Source of the DNA: Acholoe squamosa
Lineage: Eukaryota; Annelida; Polychaeta; Phyllodocida; Polynoidae
NCBI GenBank assembly: GCA_949317995.1
Contig: OX439044.1
Span: 20,050,641 to 20,114,640 of the forward strand
Direction of reading: 5' to 3'
DNA length: 64,000 nt
Shown: positions 37,561-50,460 of the stretch, piece after piece
How positions within the stretch are numbered: position 1 is the first letter of the stretch
Layout: each line of letters starts with the position of its first letter
Program-made: the position numbers and the translations under genes
Notes under the pieces: generated by a model
The model's input: only the letters and a program-made list of their open reading frames with translations
Database searches by the model: none
What the model was told of the DNA's origin: nothing

Positions 37561-37719
37561 GGAGATTTGAAAGGACCTAATTAAGCATATTTCCCGACCA
37601 CCCACTCTCTCACTAAACACCCTGCACACTCCCAATCCTTACCCTATTGCCATTGCTGCCAAACGCAAATCTCTTCATATGAAACTCCCTCCCCCAGGTG
37701 GTAAATCTTGGAACTAGGC

Positions 37720-37815
37720 CCATGCTGTGACGTGACGTGAAAGCTCGCGCGAAGCGTAGGTTTGACGCGCCAGGTTGACGCGAGACCGTTAGGCTGCAGT
37801 TACGTCGTCGTCCCA
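37720..37815. promoter_or_regulatory. Small CpG islet with TGACGTGACGTGA
   Basis: Overlapping TGACGTGACGTGA near 37729 is followed by CTCGCGCGAAGCG and further CpGs. A probable satellite of the larger islet upstream. Confidence 0.25.
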
Positions 37816-38299
37816 TATATCCCACTGCCACCTGTGGCTTCTTCCCTCCACTACAGAGAGGGACACACGCGTATATCCACATAAACATACACCACCATAG
37901 CACCTGTGGAGTCCTTTGCAAGCTGACGACAGGACATAGTTAACGGTTCGGGGAGCCATTGACACCCGGCTATTTTGACCCATCTATACGCGGCGTTCAC
38001 TCTTTCAGCAGATCACGCATAGTCTCGTCAGTACAACGGGTGATTGGTCGAGATTTCCACACACGTCGTCGGGTTTGGAAACCAAAATCTCTCACGTCAT
38101 TTTTAAAATAGATCAGCATCACAGTGTATGGCATATATATCGACTTTATGATAGCTTGGGGCGATGTACAAACGCATTTAGTCATGTATGTTGATCCAAA
38201 GAAATCCCGAATTGCAATAGTTTTATTGTCCCCACACAAAATCAATGTTGTTCCCCCTCACCGACCCTGAAGTAATACCCTGCGAATAAGGGGCAGCTT
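37816..38299. other. No gene seen
   Basis: Transition from the islet to AT-rich DNA; short minus-strand frames only. Confidence 0.5.
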
Positions 38300-38580
38300 A
38301 GGCCTAAAAAAATTGTTGTGTTCAGGTCAAGGGGTCGAAAAAAATTAGGGTAGGTAGGTAGGGAATTTTTTTTTTGAGAATTTTTTTTAGGCTGGCTGTA
38401 AATGTTCGCGCCTACGCGACGAGAATTTGATGCGCGAGATTGTGAAAAAAACTTTGATGTCTCGACAAGTGCTAAAATATCAGATTTTTCCCCCAAAGAA
38501 AAATGCCCCCAAAAAGTTAGGGTAGGGCCAAAAAATTAGGGTAGATAGCGTTACCTGAACACAACGATTTTTTTAGGCCT
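38300..38580. mobile_element. 281-bp MITE with AGGCCTAAAAAAATTGTTGT termini
   Basis: The left end AGGCCTAAAAAAATTGTTGT continues GTTCAGGT; the right end is its reverse complement with one mismatch (about 28 bp). Internal direct copies of TTAGGGTAGG lie near both ends. The interior has a CpG patch (TTCGCGCCTACGCGACGAG). Non-coding; no exact target duplication seen (TT before, TA after). Confidence 0.8.
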
Positions 38581-39824
38581 TATACACGGGGATAAAAAGG
38601 AGCAGCCTAAGTTGGGGATGCGCCTTGTAGGCGGGAAAAACTATACATCAGATTAGAACGAAATAAAAGTGTTGAAAACCAAGCGCCATGTGCGCCATAT
38701 AGGGGGGTTCCTGATCTCAGGGTGTTCTATCCGCCGGGTTCCAAAGTTGCCAGAGATCCCTCGTTATCTCCACGGAGATTTCTTGTACCATTATACTGCC
38801 ATCTGGGACTCCTTTGTAGAAACCACACTGGTTCACTGCAAAACGATTATGGTGATTCACTGTTCAGTTTAACGAGGCTCCCTGGTAAATTCAACAGTTG
38901 TATTTTAGAGTGTAGATACGCCATACTTTGATGTCTGTGTGAATAGTTTTTATCTAAACACGAAATTTTCTTGGGGTATGAAAATGTACACCTTATGGGA
39001 GGATCTCCATATGGTGTATTGTACAATCTGATATAACGGTAAGCGATGAAGGGACAGTTTGCACCTAGACACCCCTGTCTTGCACCTGACAGTCTGTGTG
39101 GTCATTTCAATCAAAGTCCTTAACACACCCTTCAACCCCCTACTGACCAACACCCCATCCATTTTGTCCAAAAGACCAGTCCACCACCGCTTACCTTGAG
39201 AGCCCCTAATTACCAACCCTAATTTTGGCCAATCAGCGGGCGATCAGGATTTAACTGCGGAGCACGTGCCACGAAAGTGACGACAACAGACGCGGTGGAT
39301 AAGGCGTACATCACCTCTATAGAAACCCCACTGACCTCCTGCTGGGACATTTACTGGCTATTGCAGTCCCCCCTTCAATGGACACGTCGTCTGAAGTTAG
39401 GTGTCAAGTGTCAACCTGTTACAGGCTTCACATCTAAAAGTGGACGAGCTGTACGTGCCCACCAACCTATCTAGTAGGAACCGAATACTGGCCTTTTTGC
39501 CAATGCAATCTGCTGCAAAACTTGAGAATACACATTTGATTGAACAGAGAAATACATTTTCTTTTCTCTTTCGCTGAAAATCTTAATCAGGGGATCGATC
39601 TGTTCTTTCACGGATTCAACGATGACAGTACGACGTGAGTAGTATAAGAAAATGAAATTTTTCTACTTGTCATGCGATCATTATGATTTGTTCAAAATGA
39701 TAATAAGAGCATCAGCGCATTATACTTTATAGCCTTGATTCGCAATAAGCATGGCTAGACGGTGAGTAGATGGCACAATACTGGGGTACTGTTTGAGGAA
39801 AGGGAGGGGGGGGGGGTCACGTTA
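38581..39824. other. No gene seen
   Basis: GCGGGAAAAA (38631-38640) is an E2F-like half-site. A small CpG patch with GGAGCACGTGCC lies near 39258. One copy of the GTGAGTAGTATA word is at 39635-39653. No supported gene. Confidence 0.5.
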
Positions 39825-40560
39825 GTTGTCGCGGTATCAGTGACCAGGCGGACGGATGATGCCGCACCGTGGTGACGGATGTCGTGCGCACCACAGAGGA
39901 ACGCCGGTGTAATCCCACGGCGTTCCGCGCCCTGATCCCACCGTGATCGACGATCCCCAGGCCCCCACCTGCCCCCTCCCACCATGCTCCCACCCCCATG
40001 CTGCCTGTTTCCTCGACCTCCTTCATCGAATCCTCTCCCTGTACCTGATCTCAAATTCTCGCACAGCTGCAAGAATATGCTTAAAGCTTTCTTCCAAACA
40101 TCATGTACATGTATATCATCACGCGCCTGCCAAAGCCTATATACCAAAGCGTTTTATCCCTCTTTTTTTGGGGACCAAAGGAGCCATTTCCTTGGATATT
40201 TAGAAGCACAGAATACATTTCAGAATCCTTCCCATTACTCACTACCGCCTCGTCTTGAAGGACGACCGGAAGCTGCACTGAACGCTGGAGACCCGTCGCC
40301 CCGTTGGCATGGCAACGCGTTATCGGTGGCTTTCCATCAGTGAGGGGTAGGGTGATGGAGGGGGTAGGTAGTGTGCAGGGTGGAGGGCGGTCCCATCCAT
40401 AACGGGCAAATTATCTAATGTAGCCGGGCTTATCTCGGCGCTGTCGGGACGGATCTGTGCGGCGGCGCGTGCCTGATGGCCGAGGGACGCTGGTTAAATG
40501 GCTCACGGAGCGCCGAGCCGTAATTAGGACGAGCTCCGAGCAGCTCTCCTGTCTTGGGCC
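39825..40560. promoter_or_regulatory. CpG-rich patches
   Basis: Patches at 39825-39960 and 40250-40560. The latter includes GGCTTATCTCGGCGC (GATA type), GCGGCGGCGCGTGCC, GGTTAAATGGCTC and CCGTAATTAGGACG (homeodomain TAATTA). Frames on both strands, up to 130 codons (39755-40147 minus), have low-complexity Gly/Arg content and are not accepted. Confidence 0.3.
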
Positions 40561-42679
40561 CAGCTTCCATCAGCTCCCAGCCCCAACCTTACTCCAGTGA
40601 GAGCCACTGCAGAGGAACTCCTTTCTTTACCCCACATGGGATTCCCATCCAGGTACCTTTTTGTCGGTGTCACATCGTTCGAACTGTAAATCCTCTCTAG
40701 AGCTTCGAGGAGATTCCTCTTTCTCTCACAGGCTCGTTTCTTTTTATTTTGACATCCAGTGTTGATATCAGGGAGAGAGGAGAGCCTTTCAAATTGCACT
40801 ATTGTGTTGCTTGCAGTATTATATAAGACTCTGGATGTGTTTCATTAGGTTCGCGCGCATGACTAAAGGTATGACTGCATATGTGAGTCAGACTAGCATA
40901 ACGAGCTGATTGAAGAAGAAGAAGAACAACAACAACAACAACAACAAACTATGTGATTTGATGCTTGAATCTAAAATTATGACTACATATATGGATATTT
41001 TGATGTTCTCCTGTCGACAAACTCACTTGTACCACCGGTTTCGCACCATTTGTTTTGTGTCATTAAACACCCATTTCGTTAGGGGAAAAAAGACAGTCAA
41101 AATTACCCGAGCCATTCTTCATTACTCACAAAGGATTCAATGAATGATACTCCATTGGATCATGAATTGATTCCAACCTAGCAGAATGCAGGATAGTTGT
41201 TCCTGTCTGTTCGTGAGCAGCTACAGACTTCCCCTTACAGACTTTACTGCCAATAACAAATGACCTAGTAATTCAACCTTATCCAAACCAAGAAAAAACG
41301 GAAGCATAGGGTGGAAGCAATGGATGCATCGAGAGGTGATGTATATTATCTGAGATGCATTGAATACATCCTGGCCGTCTCCATGAGGGATGGGCCTTGG
41401 GGTTGGGGTCACAAAGTGCAGATAAACCGGCCTATGTACAGTTTATGATTGATGAGAGAGTCCATTATCACAACGTATTCCCCATGCTGTTTTCTTTTTT
41501 TTTAATTTTGAAGAGGCAGAAAGAGGGAGAAGAATCTATATGGAGTGGAATTGGCACATTTCAAATATCAAAATATTCATGATATGAACTGAACTGTAGA
41601 TTGTGAAAGAGATTTACAAATCAATTAAAACTGACACCATGTCATACACGTGTAGTATATCAATGATATCCCTATATAGTCAAGTTGTGTTGTGAGACGT
41701 TATTCTTATCTGATAAGGTTGAACATGGGGAACCAATCAGCAAACTGACTTAAATTCACCACCCCTTTTCAATATCAACCATGTTACATATAACCAGATA
41801 ACTTGTAAGAGGGCAAACCGACCTGACCCATTAAGAGTGACTGTATGTCCAGTCTCACACCCAAACCTGTCCTCAGGCCATAATTAGCGAGATCTGTCAT
41901 TAAGCAGTACAAGTCTCCAGATCCGCAGTGACATGTGGTCACAGTGGTCAAGCCACACGGCTCATGGCGAGCACACAATGGCCACACCAAGTCCCTTTGT
42001 AGTGGACAGCATTGACCCACCAATAGCTGACCAACACCACCCCTGTCCACAACTACTGGAGGGGAAGGCAGAGGAACTCGACCATGGAGGTACTTAGAGT
42101 GGATTCGCCATAAGGTAGCAGATACCTAGGGTTGCTGTCGTGTCGGAACATACCTGATCATGGTCATAGGCCCATACATGAATCATGGTTTCATGTCTTT
42201 AACCAGTCCGACCTACCTAGCCCTCCATCCTGTGTCAATGTGTTACTCTGCACTTAAGGGACACGCGCATTGTTTGTAAATGATATTGTCTGTGGTTTCT
42301 TTTTCACAAACTACTTTTGTATCACATATTCTATATGAATGGTCTTTCAATATTAAAGAACTCATCTAGCAACGTAAACTTGTTATATCCAACGAAAAGA
42401 AATAGTCTCTTGCCTTTAATGATAAGTTATCACTTATACATGTATATGTCATTGTAATCATATTCTTTGAACCCTAATAACATTTAGAACCCCTCCATAA
42501 TGAACGCCAACTGCTACAGTACTAACGTTACCTGGTCAAGGTATGGAGGGGGGTTAGGGGGCAGGGGGGTGCTCACACACCCAGGTAAGCCTTTCACCTG
42601 GATCTCAGACCAAGTTCAGTGGGGCGGAAAGCTCTATGTAAGGAGGTTATGTATGGGATCCAAACGGGGGATTGTGTCC
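40561..42679. other. No gene seen; (AAC)n patch at 40914-40945
   Basis: AT-rich sequence with a short AAGAAG/AAC microsatellite. No supported coding frames. Confidence 0.55.
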
Positions 42680-42694
42680 ATCGCCTCCTGGTGG
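42680..42694 (-). promoter_or_regulatory. CTCF-like site
   Basis: The minus strand reads CCACCAGGAGGCGAT, matching the CTCF core at 13 of 15 positions. Confidence 0.3.
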
Positions 42695-44566
42695 CACATA
42701 GTCACAATGGGGGCAGTTAATGAGCTCTGTTATGCGGCTCTTGGGGAGTGTCAACATATACACCTAATGTTGTATTATGGAGCGCCATGTAGGCTGGCTA
42801 TGACAAGCCGTCCACGTGAACTGACACGTGAAAGTAGCAAATAAAGGTCTATGTACTGTACGCCCTGGTGCCCATTTAGGCCCACCTGTGTACACAGGCA
42901 TTAGCTATGTAAGATCTGTGTAATATATACACATGTCTCTCCGCTTGAATGAAAAAGAAATGCTAAGTTGTTACTTTCTTTGTCATCACAACGTTGGTTT
43001 ATTCTAGTGAAATGGTAAAATAAAGAAAGAAGAAGAAGGACATTCAAAGACAAGATGGGTCTAATGGCATGTGCACCGCTGCCAGTTTGCATAAGCCAAA
43101 AATACAAATCACAAAACAGGTGGTGGGATGAGCATGAATCAAAAGGAAACTCTTGTTTTCTTTTGACATTCATATTGCAAAAGGGTGTGAAGGAAATCTT
43201 TTAGATATAAAACTGGTCAGGATTTTATGTAGCTGCAGAATATGGTGCAGGAGGTGACTCTACCCTCTTACTGGATGTTTCCGCATGGTGGCGCTGATCC
43301 CAGTGCTCAGCCCTGATGCCCAAGTCGATAACGCAGTAACACTAATGGAAAGATTAATGAAGTGTTGGAGGATCAACAAAATACTGCCAGGGCCAAACCT
43401 GGTATAGGAGTCTTTATGGTAAAGCATTGGTAGTGTACAAATGGTGCCGCAGCTCCCTTAATGCAGTTTTGCCTCTTACCATACACGTATTTCCTTTACT
43501 TAATATTTACAATGGACAAACAAATTCCATTTTGATGTTGTTAGTGTCATCACTTTTTCTGAAATGATTACAATGATCCTTCACATTTATTTAAGCACAT
43601 ACTACAGTGGCTCTGTGTGATTTTGCTCACTTCTTGCAATTCACAGATTCATATTGAGAAACATCCAGACATACTGCCCTTACTACCAATTAATTGGAAC
43701 CCATGATTGCAGTGATACCATAATATGATGCAATAGGATGTTTCCATTGGTATTCATTTAGAAACCAGTATGCCATCACAGGCGCTAACTTGGCAGGTGC
43801 ACAGAGCCCCCCCCCATAACAGTCCAATGGGTGAGATCTATATGGACTACATCACAAGGTGATACAATACAATCCCCATGCTTCATTCCCCTTGCATAAG
43901 AATCGGCTTGCCCTTCCATGTGATTCTATTAAGGTGTCTCCAAAGTTCACTGAAGCCATTCTCTCACCTTTCCTGTCACCCCATGGCTGGATAGATACCA
44001 TCGGGTGCCACCTCTAGTGTGCAATTGGAATCGTTAGACCGACACAGATCGGAATTTAACTGGTCAATGGGCGAAAAGGCGAGCCAGTGACTTTACCATT
44101 CATCTGTGGATCAGGTTTGATGGTTGTAGTATGTGGTGACGCGGACTGATGTGTGTATATGGCTCATTGAATAGCTGTATGGGTACCTGTAGTGGCCTGT
44201 GGGTGTTTACAGGCTAGTGAAGTCTGCCATGTCCAAGTGAAATAATCACTTACTAATCATCCAGAAACGGTATTATAGTCAGGATTCAAACCTGTGGGTG
44301 TGAGTTACAATGTTGACTACATTGCCCTTGTAGACAGGTGTCTGTGAGGTGTAGTGAAGCCTTAACCATTGATAGGTCGATCTGGCAGCACATTATTTGA
44401 TATGGAATTATGCCCTTTGCTTTCTGCCTCATTTGAATATATTAGTAATCCAACTCCTACTTATAACACATGCCACAGAGATATTTGTGCTTTTTCACTC
44501 TCTATAAAGAAAAAGGAGATAGCTTTCTAGTGGATTAGTGATGTTGTAATTTTATCAAAATACGTC
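42695..44566. other. No gene seen
   Basis: AT-rich to mixed DNA with short frames only. A C-run occurs near 43808. Confidence 0.6.
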
Positions 44567-44811
44567 CACTGAAAAAGAATCTCATGTGAGCCTGGATCTA
44601 GACTCAAGCAATATCGCCAAAATGAGTATGATTTGAGACTCAGCCTGATCTTGGGGTGATACACTAGCAGATCCTGAAGCTGATCTTGGGGTGATACTAT
44701 GGGTCTGCCAGAGTATCATCCCATGATCAGACTGAGTCTCAAATCATACTCATTTTGGCGACATTGCATATGTCTTGATCCAGCCTCAAGTCAGTAAGAC
44801 TTTTTTCAGTG
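44567..44811. mobile_element. MITE, family A, copy 2 (245 bp)
   Basis: Ends CACTGAAAAAGAAT and CTTTTTTCAGTG; arms carry CTGGATCTAGACTCAAGCAA and near-complementary text, and share AATGAGTATGATTTGAGACT and the GACTCAGCCTGATC inner repeat with copy 1 at 4287-4526. An internal GCTGATCTTGGGGTGATAC segment is duplicated. Non-coding. Confidence 0.8.
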
Positions 44812-47029
44812 TAGGTTATTCACACCTTGTGAAAGGAAAGGCCGAATTTTTAGCCAAGTTGTCCATAAAGTGTTTTGGCGTGTTCCAATGCCATTTTCAC
44901 CACGGTAAGGGGTATCATAAAACATTTCCACCAAAGTGACTTCGCTAAAGTATGATATATTCTAAGGTTTTGACATTTCAGAAGATGGTAAGAAAACACG
45001 GCTGAAACTAACATTCTTCTGACTTTCATCACATTTTGCCCACATGTCAATCATGTCTAATGTGTGACCTGGAACTGTATTAGTCGTGGCACTCCATAAA
45101 GTGCTTATGCGAGGCCTCGATACTTCCATAAAGTGCTTAAGAAACTTGCACTGAGCAAATTAAAACGAGACTATCATACGAAGGTCACTGGATGGTCAAC
45201 CAATGGCTTAGTCCATGGGGATACTCTTGCTTGTTTGGTGGCAGCTCGGCAGGAATGAGGTTATAGGGTGCCTAGGTCATCGGTCTGAATCATCCTATGG
45301 AAAACCCCCAAACTACCTTGTCTGAGATGGACTCCTTCTCCCTGTCTGAGCACATTTATCCACTCACAGCCAGCCTCCCCGAGCTGCTCCCCCTTCTTGA
45401 GCTGTTCTCCTCCCTTGATACCTCTCCAGATAGTATAGCACTAGATGTGCTATTAGTGGTATTCTGGCATTGATGTTGGTTTACCAATTGGATTTGAGAT
45501 AGTTTTGAAATAGATGATGAGCCAATGTAAAATTTTTATGAAACATACTTTTATTTCATCAATTATACAGATATAAGGTGTTCAAGACTTCTGTCCGTGC
45601 TTTAGTCATAACAAGCATCGTTTTGGCTTAATCCAGAGTAAATGTAATTGTGTAATATGATAGAAGGTTATCAATATATAGGTGCTATACGTCAAGCTTA
45701 ATGTGCAAGTCCCTGTGTCCGAAAATATATGCTCTCTGATAGACTGGGGAACTGAGAACGAGTAGCTCACCCTTTGACCTCTTTCGCATTTCCCTCCTCA
45801 AGTTCGCTTCACTGAGTCTGTCCGCTTGGGGCCGGAAATTGTATGGCACCACTATTGTAATTCAAATAGAATGGCTGTGGACACAGACGGCAGCAGTCCT
45901 TTTACCACCAAGAACGAAGAGTCACAGGGCTCCCTGTCACTGAAACTGTCGTGCCCTCTATCAACTCGTCACCTGAGTCCCCCATGTCAAGAATATTGGT
46001 AATGAACCTTACAAATTCATGTAAACTATTACCAACGCCTATTGTGCAATTATACTCTGCTACTCTCCACAATTATCATTTTCTATATCCATAATCCACT
46101 CCTCAGACATGGGGATTTCAGCCATGGGCCTTTTCTCTTCTGCTTTATGTGGCCTCGAGGACCAAAGTCTCTGCTGTTATACATGACTGGTATGACCGAA
46201 CTGGGTGACAGATGCCAAGTGGGTTTTAGGTCTAATGACATAATGTGCGTTGTTTGATGTAGTTTTCTTGTCATGAATATGGCCTTAGCAGTGATGGCAA
46301 CACTAACTCACTTATGTGTGTTTCTCCACTACTGACCATGAGAGCTGTCTCTGTGCACTATTGATTGCTAGTAGACTGTTATCTATACCTGTTTTATTTT
46401 CCAGCTAGGCATAGAACGCTCTCCTTGACTTCTGCATCTATTCTACCATCTTCTGTCTGCCGTCCTCTTTCAGTCCTAGAGATTATTTCAAAACAACCTA
46501 AAATTGCATCCTCTGCACTGTTTTTGTCGGTGTCAAATTTTGGTAGTTATCAGAAGCAATGTTAATGCAGCGTTGTAAGCACCCTTGAAAAAGCTCTCTG
46601 TTGCCTATCTACAATTGCAGGGGTAAATGTGCAAGCTTCTAGCAGAGTGGGTTGGAGTAGCATAGAGGATGTCTGGAGAGCAACGGGAGGAGATTTGCAG
46701 TTCTCCCCTATCATTGTTTGCTAACATTGCAGATAAATTTGGTAGGTACAGACAAATCACTATCACATCATGCTGTGCTAGGCAGACCTTTCGCTAATAT
46801 CGCAATGTTGGGCTGCATTGAAATACACTCTTGCACGCCCTTCAATCCTGCCTTCAACCCTCCATCTCACATATATATCTTAACCCCCACATATGCATCA
46901 CCATTACTTCATTATTTAGTACCCTCCTTTCCCACTCCTTGCACCCTCTAACTACCTGATATCCCAATCACCCCTCGCCCCTATAAATCCCTTATCTGCC
47001 ACCAACTGCTATAGAGTTTACGGTCTGTT
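44812..47029. other. No gene seen
   Basis: AT-rich DNA. CCATAAAGTGCTTA occurs twice (about 45094 and 45127). No supported genes. Confidence 0.55.
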
Positions 47030-47290
47030 TCCTCCGTTCGGTTTTAATCTCGGTGGAGCACGGCGGGTGGCCCATCCCCCCGGGTGAGTGGCTGGATGGA
47101 CGGGGTCTGCAAATTTGACGACGCGATTGATGCCAGGCCAAAGCAAATTAATTGTGTGGAGATGAGATTGAGTCGTTGGCGAGAATGGCGGTGGAATTGG
47201 CCCATGAAAAGAAGGTGTAGCAATATGCGAAGATGTGAGAAGTTTTGGTGGGAGGACTATTTCATGAGAATAGCGGCGCAAGCCTCGGAG
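47030..47290. promoter_or_regulatory. CpG-enriched, low-repeat block
   Basis: Moderately CpG-rich stretch containing TTTGACGACGCGATTGATG, GCCAGGCCAAAGC and AAATTAATTGTG in close order. The mix of CpG and homeodomain-type AT words, without microsatellite character, is what conserved non-coding elements often look like. The 69-codon frame at 47084-47293 is not recognisable. Confidence 0.25.
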
Positions 47291-48971
47291 TAATTCTACA
47301 AAGAGATAGAGAGAGATCGAGGTTTTAGAGGTATGAGCAGATTTATATTCTCTCCTATCTGCTCTATATTCGCTCCTTGCATGCACACCCCATTCTCCTC
47401 CCTGGAAGGAATGCCTGGAGGATAATTCAACTCCTCCCTACCCCACACCCCACACCCTTCCCATAGCTGCAGGAGGGTGTCAGGTTTAAGCCCCCTTCAT
47501 CCCGTCTCCACTGCCTGATACGATTACCACTAAGTAGCCTTCTCTGCGCCACATCCCATGCACCACCACTCCCCCTACAGCTAACCCCCGTATTAGCCTG
47601 TTTAACTCGTTTAGCTCTATTTGTAAGCCCTTCAGTCATGTCACCCCCTAATCAAATCGCCACCACCCCATCCCCTACTGCCTACCTGCACCTCTAGCCC
47701 TGTTCACTGGCGTGAAGTCGCCTGGAGCGCCCATGACGTGATGTCATAGACGGATCAGTAGCACAGCGACATACGGCAACATCCTCTATTTCGAGGGTTG
47801 GATTTCCGATACAAACCATTTGGTGGCAATGGCAAAAGATAATTACACCCTTGCATATTCCCAATGCCGTCCCCTATCAGATACAGGAGGGGGACACATT
47901 GATACCCGTTAACCGGTCCGCGTACATGCCCCGGCAACATTTTTGGGTAGAATTGACAAATTAAGATGTCCAAATGCTAGATCACAAACAAGAGCACGCT
48001 GATGGAAATAAAAGAAATGATCCCTTTCAGAATACTTGTTATGATTCAGTGTCACACTACACTCAATGACTCCTCAATTAGAGAAGAAACAAGGGTTCAA
48101 CTATCACACCATGCTACATGATACACAATCTGCTGTGGGCATCAAGCTGATCCTTTTAGGGCCGAATGATGCATTTATATTTATTTGTTGTATCATTATG
48201 ATGCACAAATGCAACGAGTAACTCAATGGCACTACATTAGAAGATCATATATTGATCCTTTGGTGATGGATCAATTCTATAGAGGCCATGGGATGTCCGC
48301 GTGCTTTACTCTTCAATGCTGTTTTCCTGCATCATGCTAACCATAGGTCATAGTGTACTAAAACACTATTCCACCTTAAAAGGGTTAATGTCGACAGGAC
48401 AGGAGGCCATGTGGCCCACCAGGTCTCTCACCCTGGGATCATGTTTCTAATCTGAATGTTAACGAGCCGTTAAAAGGCCACTGCCACATGCTGCGTGGGT
48501 CGGACAGACGTGTGGCTTCAGCACTCCTGCAGATTCACAACTGAAAAGAAAGAGATTTATCCTTAAAAAAAGTTGATGCTGGTACCTTGTTGAGTAGCAT
48601 TATAAATACTATTATGTGAGATCATCTAGACATTTATTTCAGGGCTTGGTGAAGAGTGGAGTTTGCATTGTCTTCCAATTATATGTGTGGTCATTGATTT
48701 TGCTTTTAACTTAAATGCTTCTTTTTGCCTGGTGAAAATATTGATTTTCGTATACTTCTGATAGATTGACTGACTAGCGTCTGTCATCTTTTAGACTACC
48801 GATCCGTGATTCCGAGGCACTCCTTATCTACATAATATAGGTTAGCCGTGGAGATAGGTATGTGTATTTCGATGAGTTATGCTTATCTTAACAACAACTA
48901 TTCGCAGTACTTATAATATTTTCTAAGGATACTTATATAATATTCAAATGCGTTGCCCTGGCAAAATCCTA
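47291..48971. other. No gene seen
   Basis: C-rich then AT-rich DNA; ATGACGTGATGTCAT near 47735 is an imperfect CRE-like palindrome. No supported gene. Confidence 0.55.
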
Positions 48972-49605
48972 ATTTCCATATACTACTTTCCATATTATCA
49001 GATCCACGTACGGCTGAGACATTCTTAAAGATATGATTCCCGAGAGTTTTATTCATCCTAAATTTTGTGCATTATACCACGGTTCTTACCATGCAAATTC
49101 ACAATACTTCTGGCAGAGAAATCTGCCTAAAGAAAGGTCGAATATCTTAGCTATATATGAATGTTACCCGCACATATGGTAACTTTCCATATACTACTCA
49201 CAAACATGTTTGATAAAGCCAACATTGCCGGTGCTAATGTTTACTAGTTAGTAGATCTTTTTACTATTTCATATTTAGGATAATACATTGCCAGATTGAA
49301 TAGTTGCATATAAATGTATCTGTATTGTATTAATCTAGATGCCGGTTTGAAATCCCGGAGGCCAAACTACCGAAGTTCGGTTGTGTTACCTGAGAGAAAT
49401 GGGAGTTGCCATATACTACTTACATTTTTTTGTTATTTTGCGAAGTTCCCCTATTTTATTGCTCCATCTTTATACTCTTTACAATGTTTATTGCTGTCTT
49501 CACGGCCGCCTTAAATTACCCTTGGTATACATTCGTCCAATATTGGCGTGGACGATAGCTCAGTCAGAGTGCGACATGAGAAGTTTGTGAGTAGTACATA
49601 GAAAT
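48972..49605. repeat. Four copies of the GTGAGTAGTATATGGAAAT word
   Basis: Minus-strand copies at 48972-48988, 49183-49201 (CTTTCCATATACTACTCAC) and 49405-49423, and a plus-strand copy at 49587-49605. Together with 5887-6010 and 39635 this gives eight copies with consensus GTRAGTAGTAYAKGGAAAT. The flanks do not look alike, so these read as separate sites rather than fragments of one transposon. Confidence 0.5.
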
Positions 49606-49869
49606 ATCACTTATGCGAAGGCGTTAACAAGCAAGTATGCATACACGGCGTTAACAAACAAGTATCCATGGTTGTTGTTTAGAGGACATGAGACTTTAAT
49701 TGATCATATTCCTTACAGAGTGCTTATTAGAGACATCTAATTGTTGCCTCATTGCAAGTAAGACACGTTTGCGTCAGCACAACTGTAATGACAATTAATC
49801 ACATTTTGATCTGTGATTATTATACAATTTCAAGCTTACAACATAACACTGAAACTGGATTCTGACACG
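49606..49869. other. Small direct repeat, otherwise nothing
   Basis: GGCGTTAACAARCAAGTAT occurs twice about 30 bp apart near 49620 and 49650. The rest is AT-rich. Confidence 0.5.
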
Positions 49870-50010
49870 AGTTGACGTAGCATGACGTAGTCGATTTACG
49901 ACATGACGCAAAACTTGGTGCTAGACGAAAGTTGCGAACGCCGATATTTTGGCGGGAAAGCGTGAAAAATCGTCTGCTCGGCGGTCACGTGATGATTAGT
50001 GGCGTGGAAA
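49870..50010. promoter_or_regulatory. CpG islet: TGACGTA triplet, E2F site, GCAGACGAT, CACGTG
   Basis: TTGACGTAG, ATGACGTAG and ATGACGCAA are spaced along 49872-49912 (CREB/ATF half-sites). TTTTGGCGGGAAAG (49947-49960) is an excellent E2F/DP site. Nine bases on lies the reversed recurrent word ATCGTCTGC (49969-49977), then GGTCACGTGATG. This is a dense regulatory cluster. Confidence 0.45.
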
Positions 50011-50234
50011 CCTGTTATGAAGGAAGTAAAGAGGGACTAAACGCAGGATGTAGTCTGTGTAGTGGAGGTGGGGCCCATGCCCTCCCACATCCCCCTTTCC
50101 ACTACTGATATTAACCCCCACATGCCACATTGGACACGTTCCCTCATTTTTATATATACCTCCCCGGCTCTATCGACGCTGGCGGTGGGCTCTGCTGAAC
50201 AGGGGTAAGCTCGTGGAAAATGGTGGGCTCACCG

Positions 50235-50460
50235 AGGCATTGAGTATGTTTAAACAGTGATCGAGCGCTTAGATGCGGCATCACACGCCGGTATGGTCGG
50301 GTAGGGCGCGGCGGTGGCCGAGCAGAAGGCCCGCGTTTCACGCGTGGGGCGGTGCGATGCCGGCTCCACTGACGTAATCGTAGGGCAGACGACACAACTC
50401 TCTTACTCACGGAGGGGTTGGCGCCAAATCGTGTTACACAGACACGGGCAGAACAGGGCA
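50235..50460. promoter_or_regulatory. CpG islet with GCAGACGAC and a palindromic E2F site
   Basis: CpG-rich, containing TTTCACGCGTGGGGCGG, GACGTAATCG, an exact GCAGACGAC (50385-50393) and TTGGCGCCAA (50418-50427), the palindromic core of the E2F consensus. Minus frame 50150-50461 and plus frame 50314-50613 overlap and are not accepted. Confidence 0.45.

Noticed and set aside
37072..37635. 187-codon minus-strand frame, the longest in the window
   Set aside because: It overlaps a 151-codon plus frame in CpG-dense DNA, where stop codons are scarce on all frames; no domain, signal peptide or splice context is recognisable.
39755..40147. 130-codon Gly/Arg-rich minus-strand frame
   Set aside because: Low-complexity translation of G-run and CpG DNA, opposed by a 119-codon plus frame.
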